Counted from the stretch's first letter, positions 25,436-34,489 are shown. The stretch is DNA of 44,970 bases from Acidobacteriota bacterium (GCA_030066195.1 JASJCB010000034.1:1-44970), one strand, 5' to 3'. Program-made: numbers and translations. The notes: generated by a model not told the origin, from the sequence alone.

Positions 25436-25558
25436 ATGAAAAAAACTCTTTTATCCCTGAAGAAAAAGCCCTTGGAAGACCGTGACGCGGCTCGCATCAG
25501 AGGCGGCATTGTCGGCGGTAGTGAAGTCGATCCGCCCATATGGTTCGACCGGGACTAG
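25436..25558 (+). CDS. Short double-glycine peptide, RiPP-precursor-like (orphan)
   Basis: A 40-residue peptide with a strong ribosome site (AAGGAGG, five bases before ATG). The first 24 residues look like a leader: Lys/Leu-rich MKKTLLSLKKKPLED, then a short acidic/basic stretch ending RIRGG. The 16-residue remainder is IVGGSEVDPPIWFDRD. This layout matches the short natural-product precursors of Bacteroidota and Acidobacteriota that begin K-LSL-K and end the leader at I-GG. The core has no Cys, so thioether or disulfide bacteriocins are unlikely; Ser, Glu and Asp would allow other modifications. No modifying enzyme, protease or C39 transporter lies nearby. A chance short ORF remains possible, but the leader and ribosome site argue against it. 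Confidence 0.6.
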   Translation: MKKTLLSLKKKPLEDRDAARIRGGIVGGSEVDPPIWFDRD

Positions 25559-25612
25559 CCCGCCGTCAGTCGCTCCCGACGGACCCGTCGATATTCGGGA
25601 TTTATCGGCAGG

Positions 25613-26236
25613 TTACTCGCCTTCAACCGGCGCGAGATTCTCCTCTTCGGCGGGCTCGTTGAGTACGGGAAGCGTCAAGCCTTCTTCAAAAGTCCACTTT
25701 TGCGGCAACTGCAACGGACCGCTTTCCTTCTCCAGCAAGGTGAGGTCGTTGTAGCTCATCCTGCCGCCGACCTTACAGGAGCCGGGCGCGATCTCGATCA
25801 ACTTTCCCTTTTGGAAGGTAAGCGTCGCGCCGTCCAGGGTCAGCGTCAGGTCGATCTGCAAGGTGATGCCAGTCAGGGTTTTGCCCAGGCCCTTGATTTC
25901 CAGGTCCAGGTGCGGTTCGTGATGCGAGGTAATGGTGTGCGTGACCAGGGGCACCGTCTCGGGTTCGTCGCCTTCCTGGTCGGCCGCAAAAGCCGCCAGC
26001 TCTTCGTTTTTGGCCCAGGCATTGGTCAACATGGTGGTGATGTCCAGGTCAAGCATCTCGTCCAACCGCTTCAATAATTCCGGCAACATTTTCTGCAATA
26101 CAAACGACTTGGAATCTTTGCCCAGGTCCTGTTTCATCTTCTCGAACGCCTCGCCGGAGGTCACGGCCTCAATTTGCTCGGCGTCCATATTCTGTAGTGA
26201 AAATAAATCTTTGATGCTTTCAGCTGTGGCGTTCAT
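25613..26236 (-). CDS. Protein of unknown function coupled to the helix-hairpin-helix protein
   Basis: A 207-residue acidic, soluble protein. The N-terminal 95 residues are helical (MNATAESIKDLFSLQNMDAEQ, FVLQKMLPELLKRLDEMLDLD). The middle is beta-rich and reads like a lipid- or ligand-binding sheet (HHEPHLDLEIKGLGKTLTGITLQIDLTLTLDGATLTFQKGKLIEIAPGSCKV). The tail is Glu/Pro-rich. No signal peptide and no recognised family. Its ATG overlaps the stop of the upstream gene as ATGA (26233-26236) and GGAG lies upstream, so it is translationally coupled to the membrane-anchored repeat protein and probably works with it. Confidence 0.75.
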   Translation of the reverse strand: MNATAESIKDLFSLQNMDAEQIEAVTSGEAFEKMKQDLGKDSKSFVLQKMLPELLKRLDEMLDLDITTMLTNAWAKNEELAAFAADQEGDEPETVPLVTHTITSHHEPHLDLEIKGLGKTLTGITLQIDLTLTLDGATLTFQKGKLIEIAPGSCKVGGRMSYNDLTLLEKESGPLQLPQKWTFEEGLTLPVLNEPAEEENLAPVEGE

Positions 26237-27810
26237 GATGCGCTCCTTAAAACGATGCGCCGACCGGCAAATAATTCTTCTTGCAGGCTGATTAAGTCGT
26301 CCATGCGGCCGTCACGGGCAAGTGCGGCCTGTTCCGGCCAGGTGGTCGGATCGATCATATATAAATGGAGTCGATCCAACATTCGGCGAAGTGCGGCGAC
26401 ATCTGCAGCGGCCAGGTCGGCGAAGGTTCTGATTCGGTTTTTATATAATAGTCGGGTGATGACCGGGCCGATGCCCTCGATCAGTTTCAGGTCATCATGG
26501 TTGCCGATGATATGTTCCAGGGAGACGGTTTGTTGACCGTGATCGGCAACGATGCGGCATTTGAGACCCGGCATGGGAAGCAGCGAGCCCCAGGGAACGG
26601 TGCTCTTGTCGGCGGCGCGCAGGGAACCCGGCGTGGTGACGGTTTGTCGACCGTGATCGGGTACGATGCGACAGCGCAATCCGGGCAGCCGGAACAGGGA
26701 ACCGGTGGATGTGGATGTTGTGGATGTTGCGGCCCGTTCATCCCGTTGCCGGATCGAGCGCGTGGTCGAAACCACCCGGCGACCCGCATCCGGTACGATG
26801 TGAAGGTGCAGACCGGGCATCTGCAATCCGGCCGCTCTTCGGTCTATGAGTCGCGCCGCGGAAACCATTTGTCGACCGGTATCCCGGGTCAACTTGAATT
26901 GGAATCGAGGCAGGGCAAGCAGCGATTCCGAATCGGCGTGCTGAATGCCCTGACGCCCGAGATCCAGGGATGTTTTCATACGCAGGCCGAGAATACGCTC
27001 GAAGGGAAGCTCCGGAGTACCCTCGAATAGAAAAGCGGCCGCCGGCAGGCCGACCAGAAGAATGGGGATGAGCACCCACAAGGGCAAGGGCGTCTCTTCC
27101 ACGGGCGCCGGCGGCACTGTTTCAGCAACCTGGACCGGGACCGGTTTGACGGGTTCGACCGGCGTTTGGGCGATCGTTCGTTGCATCGGCTTCAGTTCGG
27201 GGGTCTGCGCTACCAGGCAAACCGGCCAGTCATCTTCCCAAACCCGGGCCCGGCTGATCGCCGGCAAGGTTTGGACCGGAATGGACGCCGGTTCCCAGCG
27301 GGGAAGATCGAGCACGGAGAGCATTTTGGCAGCGGGTTTCAAAGCGGCCATGGGAAGATTCGCGGGATCGGGCCAAAGGGAGGGAAACAGGTGGAAGTGA
27401 TATTCTTTGCCTCGCGCCAGGCCGATCACGTCGAAATCGGCATCTTCGCCGATGCGGCCCAAGTAAACGACATAGTTGGTGTTGTCGCTGCCGATGGAAC
27501 CCGGTGCGGTCAAGGCGTGCAAATCGTTGAACTCACCGCGTTTGTGCCATTGTTGCTCAGCCGACAGCAGCTTGGTGTCCACCCGGTTCCAGGGCAAGCT
27601 GTCCACGAGACAAGCCGCTTGGCCGACTTCATGTCCGAATATAAAATATTGGTCCGTGGTATCCGTTTCACCGGACCAGACTACTTTGATTTGCGTACCG
27701 CGCGCGTTTCTTTTTCCTATGGTAAATTCCTCCACGGCGACCGAATCGCCGGCCCACAGTGCCGCGGATATCACGCTCAAACAAATCGTGATCAAGATAG
27801 AACCTTTCAT
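26233..27810 (-). CDS. Membrane-anchored repeat protein with C-terminal helix-hairpin-helix domain
   Basis: A 525-residue protein in four parts. A signal peptide (MKGSILITICLSVISAALWA) leads into an extracytoplasmic region to about residue 205. A Pro-rich linker is followed by one membrane span (about 241-263). Then come about five imperfect repeats (about 273-437) built on LPGLRCRIVPDHGRQTVTT; other copies are MPGLHLHIVPDAGRRVVST and MPGLKCRIVADHGQQTVSL. The C-terminal domain (about 438-515, DDLKLIEGIGPVITRLLYKNRIRTFADLA...WPEQAALARDGRMDDL) matches the H3TH/helix-hairpin-helix module annotated as predicted 5' nuclease-like, usually thought to bind rather than cut DNA. The start at 27810 has GGAGG six bases upstream. 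The combination is not one I recognise; the function is unknown. Confidence 0.8.
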   Translation of the reverse strand: MKGSILITICLSVISAALWAGDSVAVEEFTIGKRNARGTQIKVVWSGETDTTDQYFIFGHEVGQAACLVDSLPWNRVDTKLLSAEQQWHKRGEFNDLHALTAPGSIGSDNTNYVVYLGRIGEDADFDVIGLARGKEYHFHLFPSLWPDPANLPMAALKPAAKMLSVLDLPRWEPASIPVQTLPAISRARVWEDDWPVCLVAQTPELKPMQRTIAQTPVEPVKPVPVQVAETVPPAPVEETPLPLWVLIPILLVGLPAAAFLFEGTPELPFERILGLRMKTSLDLGRQGIQHADSESLLALPRFQFKLTRDTGRQMVSAARLIDRRAAGLQMPGLHLHIVPDAGRRVVSTTRSIRQRDERAATSTTSTSTGSLFRLPGLRCRIVPDHGRQTVTTPGSLRAADKSTVPWGSLLPMPGLKCRIVADHGQQTVSLEHIIGNHDDLKLIEGIGPVITRLLYKNRIRTFADLAAADVAALRRMLDRLHLYMIDPTTWPEQAALARDGRMDDLISLQEELFAGRRIVLRSAS

Positions 27811-28212
27811 GTCAGACCTCCATGAAAGTAACGGCTTCTCTATTAGTAATGCCGTAAATCGATTCAATTTCGGCCGGTTTTTTTTTGCGCTGATCATCCG
27901 ACGGTACAGTTGAGTAAACAACAAAGGGATCGATGCTTTGTCGCCGGCATCCGGGATGCTCATCTCGAGGATTCAGATCTCGACACTCAGGTCGAGCAAC
28001 GACGGGTGTTGTTGTCAATACTTCAAAGGTCCAATTTTCAACAGAGCAAAAAACAGACCATGCTGTATTTCCACAAATAAACGCATTAAGCCCCCACGAA
28101 ATACTGTTTGGGGCCTCCTGACGGGGTCATATTCCCCACCTGAGAGAAATTATCCACAGCACGGGGCTTATTCCGGTCGCGCATGCTGTCGGCGTACACG
28201 ACCGGAATTCAG
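27811..28212. other. Gene-free spacer with DnaA-box-like site and a 10-bp inverted repeat
   Basis: No gene seen. A perfect DnaA box TTATCCACA lies at 28150-28158, 12 bp after ATATTCCCCAC. ATTCCGGTCG (28170-28179) pairs with CGACCGGAAT (28199-28208) directly after the beta-propeller gene's stop and may be a 3'-end hairpin without a T-run. The minus-strand promoter of the helix-hairpin-helix protein must be here. Confidence 0.45.
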
Positions 28213-29322
28213 TTAATTTTCGTTCTGCCAGGACAAGTATTTGGCCTTGACCTGCTTAAGGTAGTTCTCCAGGCCGTCCAGTTTGCGACAGGCTAATACG
28301 GCTTGTTCGTTTTCCGGATCGAAATCGGCGATGAGAGCCCGGTCACCCATGATTTTCAGGATGAAATGGGACGTCACTGCCGAGTAGACAGGCTCGGCCT
28401 TCTTACCGTTTTCGTCGAAGAAAGCAGTGTTCCGATATTTGTCTTCATCACCCGCGACCTGGTACACGCCCAGCAGACCCTCCGCCGTGAACTCCAGATT
28501 CGATATTCTAGGGAAGGATTCGGGAAAATTCGGCACCATTTTCTGCTTCAAGCCCGGTCTTGCCCTCATGGCTTGCTTACGTTTTTCCAACTGCTTGTTA
28601 CCCCAGTCTTCATTGAAGGGAATCTTCGGAAAATCGACCTCGATGACGCCCGTGACCTCGCCGTCGGCGCAATCTACGATGTATACCTGTGCCGTGCCCG
28701 GCAGGCAGTAGAAATAACGGCTGCGATCGTCGTTATAGGCATGGAGGAAGCGCTCTCGGGCCGGATTGAATTTCACGGTGATCACACCGTTCTCGAAACT
28801 GACATCCGAGTTGTAGTTGTCGTGCCAGGAGATGATCTCCTTTTCATTTTCGCGATTGTCGTCCAGCATGAAAATCTGGTGGGGTTTGACCTCTTTCTTC
28901 TGGCCCGGCGGGTTCATGGAGAACTGCATGACGATCCAACCGCCCGAGACCTTGGACATATTGCGGCCCATGTTTTCCGAGGCGACGGTTTTGTCGAAGC
29001 TGCCGTCCAGCCTGAAGAGGTGCGCTCCTTTCATGGTGGTGACGTACAAGCGGTCGCCGGAAATGTGGATATCGCCGGCGAACCGGCCCAGTTCGCCCGG
29101 ACCGTCGCCCTTCCCGCCGAAGGCGCCCAGTAATTTGCCGTCCGGACCGATGCGGTAGATCATGGATTCCTTGTAGTCCAAAATAAAGGTGGTGCCGTCC
29201 TCGGCGACGGTGGCAAAATTGCGGCTCAGCGGGCGGTAGATTTCCATTTCATCATTGGTCCAAATCATTCCGCTGTCAAAGGGGGCAAGGCCCAGTAGGC
29301 ATATACTGATCAGGGGCAACAT
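28213..29322 (-). CDS. Exported 6-bladed beta-propeller-like protein
   Basis: A 369-residue protein with an N-terminal signal (MLPLISICLLGLAPFDSG) and a body rich in short beta strands typical of the 6-bladed beta-propeller family found in Bacteroidota and Acidobacteriota: FATVAEDGTTFILDYKESMIYRIGPDGKLLGAFGGKGDGPGELG, then DIHISGDRLYVTT, and later strands such as AQVYIVDCADGEVTGVIEV. The GGKGDGPGEL turn is characteristic. A role is not known for the family. I chose the ATG at 29322 because CGGAG lies seven bases upstream and it gives the signal; the frame is open to 29379. No TonB or sigma partner is adjacent. Confidence 0.75.
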   Translation of the reverse strand: MLPLISICLLGLAPFDSGMIWTNDEMEIYRPLSRNFATVAEDGTTFILDYKESMIYRIGPDGKLLGAFGGKGDGPGELGRFAGDIHISGDRLYVTTMKGAHLFRLDGSFDKTVASENMGRNMSKVSGGWIVMQFSMNPPGQKKEVKPHQIFMLDDNRENEKEIISWHDNYNSDVSFENGVITVKFNPARERFLHAYNDDRSRYFYCLPGTAQVYIVDCADGEVTGVIEVDFPKIPFNEDWGNKQLEKRKQAMRARPGLKQKMVPNFPESFPRISNLEFTAEGLLGVYQVAGDEDKYRNTAFFDENGKKAEPVYSAVTSHFILKIMGDRALIADFDPENEQAVLACRKLDGLENYLKQVKAKYLSWQNEN

Positions 29323-29471
29323 AAAATCACTCCGTTTTTTGCTTGTTTCGGCCCGGTTCCGGGCATCGATGGAAGTCACTAGCGACTATCTTTGACTATT
29401 AAAGCCGAAAATAAGGGCGAACGCCAAAGCAAAATAGAAGAATTAAAAAGCAGAGCCTGGGGAAAGCCGCG

Positions 29472-30536
29472 TTAACGAGCCCGGGGATAACTGCCCAAGT
29501 GCTTGACCAGGTGACAGAAATCCTTCAATTCCGCGATGGCGTTGGCGATGGGGTCGTCGTCGATATGACCCTCGATATCCAGGTAGAAAACATATTCCCA
29601 GGCTTTGCGTTTAACCGGGCGGCTCTCGATCTTGGCCAGGTTCAGGTCGCGCTTGCGGAAGGGTTCCAGCATACGAGCCAGGATGCCCGGCTGGTCGGAG
29701 AAACTGAAGAGAACCGAGGTTTTGTCGCGACCCGTGGGCGGGGGCACTTCGTTGCCGATGATCAGGAAGCGGGTATAGTTCTGGTGGTTGTCCTCGATCC
29801 TCGGCGCCACCTGTTTCAGGCCGTAGGTTCTGGCAGCCGCCTGGCCCGCGATGGCCGCGGCATCCGCTTCATTGGTCACCAGTTGGGCCGCGCCGGCCGT
29901 ACTGGCCACTTCTTGGATGGGCACGTTGGGGCAATTGCTTTCCAGCCAGCGGCGGCATTGTTCGATGGCCTGCGGGTGCGAGTAGATGCGCTTGACATGA
30001 CTCATCTCGCCCGACATGGACAACAGATCGTGCGAGATTTCCAGGTAGGTCTCGGCCACCACTTTCAGGTCGTTGTGAATGAAGTTGTCCAGGGTGTGGG
30101 TCACCGCGCCCTCGTTGCTGTTCTCGATGGGCACCACGCCGTAGGTGGCCCGGCCGCTCTCCACTTCCTCGAACACGCTGGAAATGCTGCGCTCGGCCAT
30201 CAGTTGGGACGAGTTGCCGAACTGCTTGATGGCCGCCGCGTGGGTGAAGGTTGCCTGGGGTCCCAGGTAGCAGACGTGGATGGGGTGCTCCAGGTTGATG
30301 GACGCCGAAATGATCTCGCGGTAGACATTCTCGATGGCGCGGGGCGTAAACGGACCCTTGTTGCGTCGGGCCAGGCGCTCGAAGATGGCGCGCTCGCGGC
30401 TGGGTACGAAAAACCCTTTCTTTTCCTTGCTTTTGATGCGGCCGACTTCCATGACAAAGGTGGCGCGTTGGTTCAGAAGGTCCAGAAGGCTGTCATCGAT
30501 ATCGTCGATGGCTTTGCGCAGGTCATTCAGGTCCAT
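29472..30536 (-). CDS. pheA: Bifunctional chorismate mutase/prephenate dehydratase (P-protein)
   Basis: A 354-residue enzyme for phenylalanine synthesis. Residues 1-90 are an AroQ-type chorismate mutase (MDLNDLRKAIDDIDDSLLDLLNQRA). Residues about 93-270 are prephenate dehydratase with CYLGPQATFTHAAA, GVVPIENSNEGAV and the catalytic TRF motif (NHQNYTRFLIIG). Residues 275-354 are an ACT domain with the Phe-sensing ESRP motif (KIESRPVKRKAWEYVFY), so feedback inhibition by Phe is expected. It lies 35 bp downstream of the methyltransferase on the same strand and is probably the last gene of metG-spoU-pheA. Confidence 0.97.
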   Translation of the reverse strand: MDLNDLRKAIDDIDDSLLDLLNQRATFVMEVGRIKSKEKKGFFVPSRERAIFERLARRNKGPFTPRAIENVYREIISASINLEHPIHVCYLGPQATFTHAAAIKQFGNSSQLMAERSISSVFEEVESGRATYGVVPIENSNEGAVTHTLDNFIHNDLKVVAETYLEISHDLLSMSGEMSHVKRIYSHPQAIEQCRRWLESNCPNVPIQEVASTAGAAQLVTNEADAAAIAGQAAARTYGLKQVAPRIEDNHQNYTRFLIIGNEVPPPTGRDKTSVLFSFSDQPGILARMLEPFRKRDLNLAKIESRPVKRKAWEYVFYLDIEGHIDDDPIANAIAELKDFCHLVKHLGSYPRAR

Positions 30537-30571
30537 GGTTGCCCACCCCCGAAACTTAAATTTGCGTAACC

Positions 30572-31327
30572 TTACTGTAGTCGCGCCTGTTTTTCAACAA
30601 TCTTTTGCGAGACCACCGCAAGAGCGTGGGACAGATTCATGGAGTTTTTGAAGCCGAAGGTGGGCACGGCCACCAGTTGATCGCACAGGGCGCGGATGCG
30701 GCGGGCGATGCCGTAGGTCTCGTTGCCCACGATCAGCAGGCATTGCGGCGGCGGGTCCCAGTCCGGCAGCGGCACCGCTTCGGGAGCCGCCTCGATACCG
30801 ATCTTCGGCCAGGGATGGTTTTGCAGGTAGGCGGGCAGGTCGGCCTCGTAGCGGATGGGCAGCCAGTGTTCGCTACCCCGCGCCGCGCGGTGCATTTGCG
30901 GGTGCTTGGGATTGAAATGGGGCGTGGCGTGCACCAGTCCGCGAAAGCCGAAGTTATCGATCAGCCGCAGCACCGAGCCGCAGTTGAAGGGCGTGCGCAC
31001 CTGGTCCAGCACCACCTCCACGTCGAAGCGCGGCTCCCAGGCGGGCGGCGATGTCGCGATCACCTCGTCGGCGGGCGTTTTGCCACCGCTGAGGTGTTCG
31101 TGAAAGCGGGCGAAGTCGCGCAGGGCCTCTTCCGGTTCCAGCCAGTGCGGCACGCGGTAGCGGTCCAGTTCGGACCAGGCGTGCATCTCCTCGTACCGGG
31201 CCAGGAACCCCGGGTAATCGCCCAGAGCCAGGAATTCTCGGGCCAACTCGGCCAGGACCTTGTGGCGGCGGTGAACCGGCTGCTTGCAGAACTTGGTTTT
31301 GCTGATGGTTCTAGCGGATTTTTCCAC
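30572..31327 (-). CDS. SpoU/TrmH-family RNA 2'-O-methyltransferase
   Basis: A 251-residue SPOUT-fold methyltransferase expected to methylate a ribose 2'-OH in tRNA or rRNA using SAM. The catalytic domain (about 105-251) has motif 1 (VVLDQVRTPFNCGSVLR), motif 2 (CLLIVGNETYGI) and motif 3 (VAVPTFGFKNSMNLSHALAVV), forming the SAM-binding knot. The N-terminal 95 residues are helical and not recognised. The GTG at 31327 is preferred: GGAG lies seven bases before it and the reading upstream is only a shadow of metG. It overlaps the end of metG by 17 bp, so translation is coupled. The precise target cannot be told. Confidence 0.87.
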   Translation of the reverse strand: MEKSARTISKTKFCKQPVHRRHKVLAELAREFLALGDYPGFLARYEEMHAWSELDRYRVPHWLEPEEALRDFARFHEHLSGGKTPADEVIATSPPAWEPRFDVEVVLDQVRTPFNCGSVLRLIDNFGFRGLVHATPHFNPKHPQMHRAARGSEHWLPIRYEADLPAYLQNHPWPKIGIEAAPEAVPLPDWDPPPQCLLIVGNETYGIARRIRALCDQLVAVPTFGFKNSMNLSHALAVVSQKIVEKQARLQ

Positions 31328-33446
31328 CGGCCAACTCCACCGTGCGCAGGGGTTGGTCCCCGATGCGGCAGGCCTGGTCGTCGAACAGGACCTGGTAATC
31401 CTTGACCGAGAAGGGGGCGCCCTTGAAGACATCGATGGTAATCTCGGCGTGGTCTACCTTCTGGTCGTCCACTTCCACCACATCGCCGACCTTAAACGGC
31501 GAGCCGTCCAGCAGTTCATCCTTCTTCTTCCGTTTCCGGCAAACCAGCACCATCCCCTGGCTGTTCTGCCCGGAAATCTCCGCGGCGGCCAGGTTGGCCA
31601 GCACCATGACCTTGCGGCCCTGAAGCTGTTCCTGGGTGTAGGTTTTGGCCAGGCCGGCGACAATGGAACGCGGCGTTTCCTCGCCCACGTCCACCGACAT
31701 GACGTAGAGGGTGTCCGTGTGTTGCCGGGTGGAGAGGATCTCGCCCACGACGATGCGGAACTTGCCGAACTGCGGGGCGTCGCCGCTGAACTTCTTGCGC
31801 AGTTTCTCGGCGAACTTGGGGTCCATCTTGGGGTAGAGGATCTCGGGTTTGCGGATTGCGTGCCCGTCCAGCCCTTCGAAGCGGCCCACCTGTTCCCAGG
31901 TCTGGTCTTCCAGTTGCAGGAAACCCAGGATACGCGCCGAGGTCGCGGGCATATAGGGTTCCAGGGCCACGGCCAGGGAGCGAACCAGGTAGGCCAGCAC
32001 CGAGACGGTGGCGTGCGCGTGAGCGACATCGGTTTCGTCGCCCTTGACCTTCTCCCAGGGTTTCATGTCCTGGAAGAACTTGTTGCCGATGGCGCCGGCG
32101 GCCAGCACCTCGCGCAAGCCGTCACGCAGCTTGACCTCTTCCAGGACGGCGGTCGCCTTGTCCAACTGAGCGCGGACCTGAGTCACGAAGCCCTGGTGTT
32201 CCTCGGGCAGCGGCAGGTCGCGGATGCGGCCCTCGAAGTTCTTGTGCAGGAAGACCAGGGTGCGGTTGACCAGGTTGCCGATGTTGTTGAGGAAGTCCGA
32301 GTTGACGCGCTCGAAGAATTCGGCCCAATTGAAGGCGGAGTCGTTGTTTTCGGGACGCACCAATAAAAGGTAGAAGCGCCACAGGTCGGTGTGGATGCCG
32401 GTCTCGCGCACATCGTGGCCGAACACGCCGATCCCTCGCGACTTACTGAACTTGGTGTCCTCGTAGTTCAGGTACTCGGTGCTGTTGATATGGTGCAGCA
32501 GCGTCCACGGCCGGCCCGAACCGATCAGCGAGGCGGGGAACATAATCGTATGGAAGGGGATGTTGTCCTTGGCCATGAACTGGTACAGGTCCACCTCGTC
32601 GGGTTTCTGCCACCAGTCGCGCCAGTTGTCGAAATGGTGGGCGGTGATGGAGATATAACCGATGGGCGCGTCGTACCATACATAAAAGACCTTGCCCTCG
32701 AAACCTTGCTTGGGCACGGGCACGCCCCACTTCAGGTCACGGGTGATGGCGCGCGCCTCAAGGCCTCGGTCCAGCCAGCCGCCGGTGGTGGTGACCGCGT
32801 TGCGGGTCCACCTGCCTTCCGTACTGGAGCGGTCGAACCAGGCTTGAAGGCGGGGCTGCAACTTGTCCAGACCCAGGTGCAGATGCGTGGTCTCGCGGCG
32901 CACGGGCGGGTTCTTGCAGATCTTGCAGTGGGGATTGATCAGGGATTCCGGGTCCAGCAGGGAGCCGCAGTTGTCGCACTGATCGCCGCGCGCGTCCTCG
33001 TAACCGCATTTGGGGCAGACGCCCTCCACGAAGCGATCGGCCAGGAACATTTGATCGTGCTCGCAATAGGTGCGCTGGGAGGTGTGCTCGGAGATCAGGC
33101 CGTTGGCGTCCAGGTCGTGGAAGATTTCCTGGGCCACGTCGGTTTGCTCGGGATCGGAGGTGCGGCCGAAGGCGTCGAACGAGATTTCGAAGTCGCGGTA
33201 GATCTCGGCGTGAATGGCGTGGTATTTATCGCAGACCTCACGGGGGGTCATGCCCTCTTCACGCGCCTTGTTCTCGGTGGCGGTGCCGTACTCGTCGGTG
33301 CCGCAGATGTAGAGGGTTTCGTAGCCCCGGGACCGACAGAAGCGGGCATAGACGTCGGCGCTGAGCACGCAGCCGATGATATTACCCAGGTGAGGCACGT
33401 TGTTCACATAGGGAAGCGCCGAGGTGATCAACTTCTTTTTCTTCAC
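31311..33446 (-). CDS. metG: Methionyl-tRNA synthetase with C-terminal tRNA-binding domain
   Basis: A 711-residue class I synthetase that charges tRNA-Met. PHLGN (18-22) is the HIGH motif and KFSKS (332-336) the KMSKS motif. The connective insert has zinc ligands C144, C147, C157 and C160 and a second CKIC at 174-177, so probably the two-knuckle type. WYDAPIGYIS lines the Met pocket. The C-terminal 105 residues form an EMAP/Arc1p-like tRNA-binding domain (KFRIVVGEILSTRQHTDTLYVMSVDVG). It starts at GTG with GGGGGAGG just upstream. First gene of a likely metG-spoU-pheA operon; divergent from the TPR gene across a 1-kb spacer. Confidence 0.97.
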   Translation of the reverse strand: MKKKKLITSALPYVNNVPHLGNIIGCVLSADVYARFCRSRGYETLYICGTDEYGTATENKAREEGMTPREVCDKYHAIHAEIYRDFEISFDAFGRTSDPEQTDVAQEIFHDLDANGLISEHTSQRTYCEHDQMFLADRFVEGVCPKCGYEDARGDQCDNCGSLLDPESLINPHCKICKNPPVRRETTHLHLGLDKLQPRLQAWFDRSSTEGRWTRNAVTTTGGWLDRGLEARAITRDLKWGVPVPKQGFEGKVFYVWYDAPIGYISITAHHFDNWRDWWQKPDEVDLYQFMAKDNIPFHTIMFPASLIGSGRPWTLLHHINSTEYLNYEDTKFSKSRGIGVFGHDVRETGIHTDLWRFYLLLVRPENNDSAFNWAEFFERVNSDFLNNIGNLVNRTLVFLHKNFEGRIRDLPLPEEHQGFVTQVRAQLDKATAVLEEVKLRDGLREVLAAGAIGNKFFQDMKPWEKVKGDETDVAHAHATVSVLAYLVRSLAVALEPYMPATSARILGFLQLEDQTWEQVGRFEGLDGHAIRKPEILYPKMDPKFAEKLRKKFSGDAPQFGKFRIVVGEILSTRQHTDTLYVMSVDVGEETPRSIVAGLAKTYTQEQLQGRKVMVLANLAAAEISGQNSQGMVLVCRKRKKKDELLDGSPFKVGDVVEVDDQKVDHAEITIDVFKGAPFSVKDYQVLFDDQACRIGDQPLRTVELAGGKIR

Positions 33447-34489
33447 AAAAACCTCCCCCGATCGAAATGCGGGAAAGAGGAAGTTTAGCTTATTGTGCAG
33501 GCCCGTTCAATTAGGAAATGGTCGTGAGGGGCATTGGGTCGGCCCATGACGCCGATGTTGAACTGTCGGGTAGGTCCCGTTCCTGGGAAGATAAGCGGAA
33601 GGCTCGCGGAATACGGTTCCGTTCCCAGGAGCCGGGATTGTTGTTCCTAAAAACACAACAACTGGCCCGGGAGTCGGTCCGGCCGGGTCCAAAAAAGCGG
33701 TTTTCTCAATGGAATAAAGACCTTCCGATTCGGAAAAGGGGCCTCCAATCCTGGAAATGGTTCGATTCGGCGACAAATTTGACAACTTCAGTCCGGTTTT
33801 GAGGCTTCCAAATGTCGACGCTGTTGCCCTTAATCGGGAAATACAACCCGAAATGACGTTTGGTTGGGCCGTTTTCCGGGGAAAATGCCGTATCGGCATC
33901 ATTGAGGGGAATCAATCCCGGGAACAGGACTACCTTCGCCTCTCGAAGGTAGTATGATTCCCGGGATTGGTGCTACCTGACGGCAGTCAGGGTGGTCCCA
34001 ATCCCGGAAAACTACCCAATCAAAATCCAACCGAGGTTGTATCCCGAGAAAAGTATCGTCAGGTCATATGGCGAGGTCTCTGATTCCGAGTCGCAAGTTG
34101 TGAAATAAAGTCGCCGTTGCACCAAAACTGGGGAGTTATAGCCTGTTCGGCATATCGAACCTATCTTTTTCCGGGTCGAAAAGCCCGCTTTCAATTGCCG
34201 AAAGCACCGTTCTCGGGCCTGATGTTGTTTTTCCGAGTTTCACAATACCGATGCCGGGGAATGGGGCCGACCTCAGCGGAGCGGGGGAGAAATTGCCCCG
34301 GGAATGGGGCCGTCTTTTTGAATGCGTTCCGCCTGTTTTCCCCGGAAAAGAGCGATTCAAAACGCGGCTGACTTCCCGGTTCTTTCGCTTCAGATTGCGC
34401 TCCCATGAACGGGGAAACATGCATTTTCTTCTGGAAATGATTCAAACATGTTAAACTAAAGCAGTTTCTGAGGGAACGGTGGTTTGCTG
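33447..34489. other. 1-kb gene-free spacer with many inverted repeats
   Basis: Open frames here lack ribosome sites, have odd composition and overlap in several phases, so I call no gene. It has several inverted repeats: GTTCCTGGGAA with TTCCCAGGAGC (about 33579-33636), ATGCCG/CGGCAT (33885-33899), the hairpin pair at 33913-34007, and two direct copies of GGGAATGGGGCCG near 34257 and 34301. Promoters of metG (minus) and the TPR gene (plus) must lie at its ends. Confidence 0.5.
33913..34007. repeat. Adjacent, mutually exclusive hairpins
   Basis: CAATCCCGGGAA (33913-33924) is a perfect inverse of TTCCCGGGATTG (33958-33969), and inside it ACTACCTTCG (33929-33938) is a perfect inverse of CGAAGGTAGT (33944-33953). 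The right arm is reused: CCGGGATTGG (33961-33970) also pairs perfectly with CCAATCCCGG (33998-34007), enclosing a second stem CTACCTGAC/GTCAGGGTGG. The shared arm means only one of the two outer stems can form at a time. Confidence 0.75.

Noticed and set aside
28150..28158. Replication origin
   Set aside because: Only one perfect DnaA box and one weak one, with no box cluster, AT-rich unwinding region or dnaA/dnaN neighbours.
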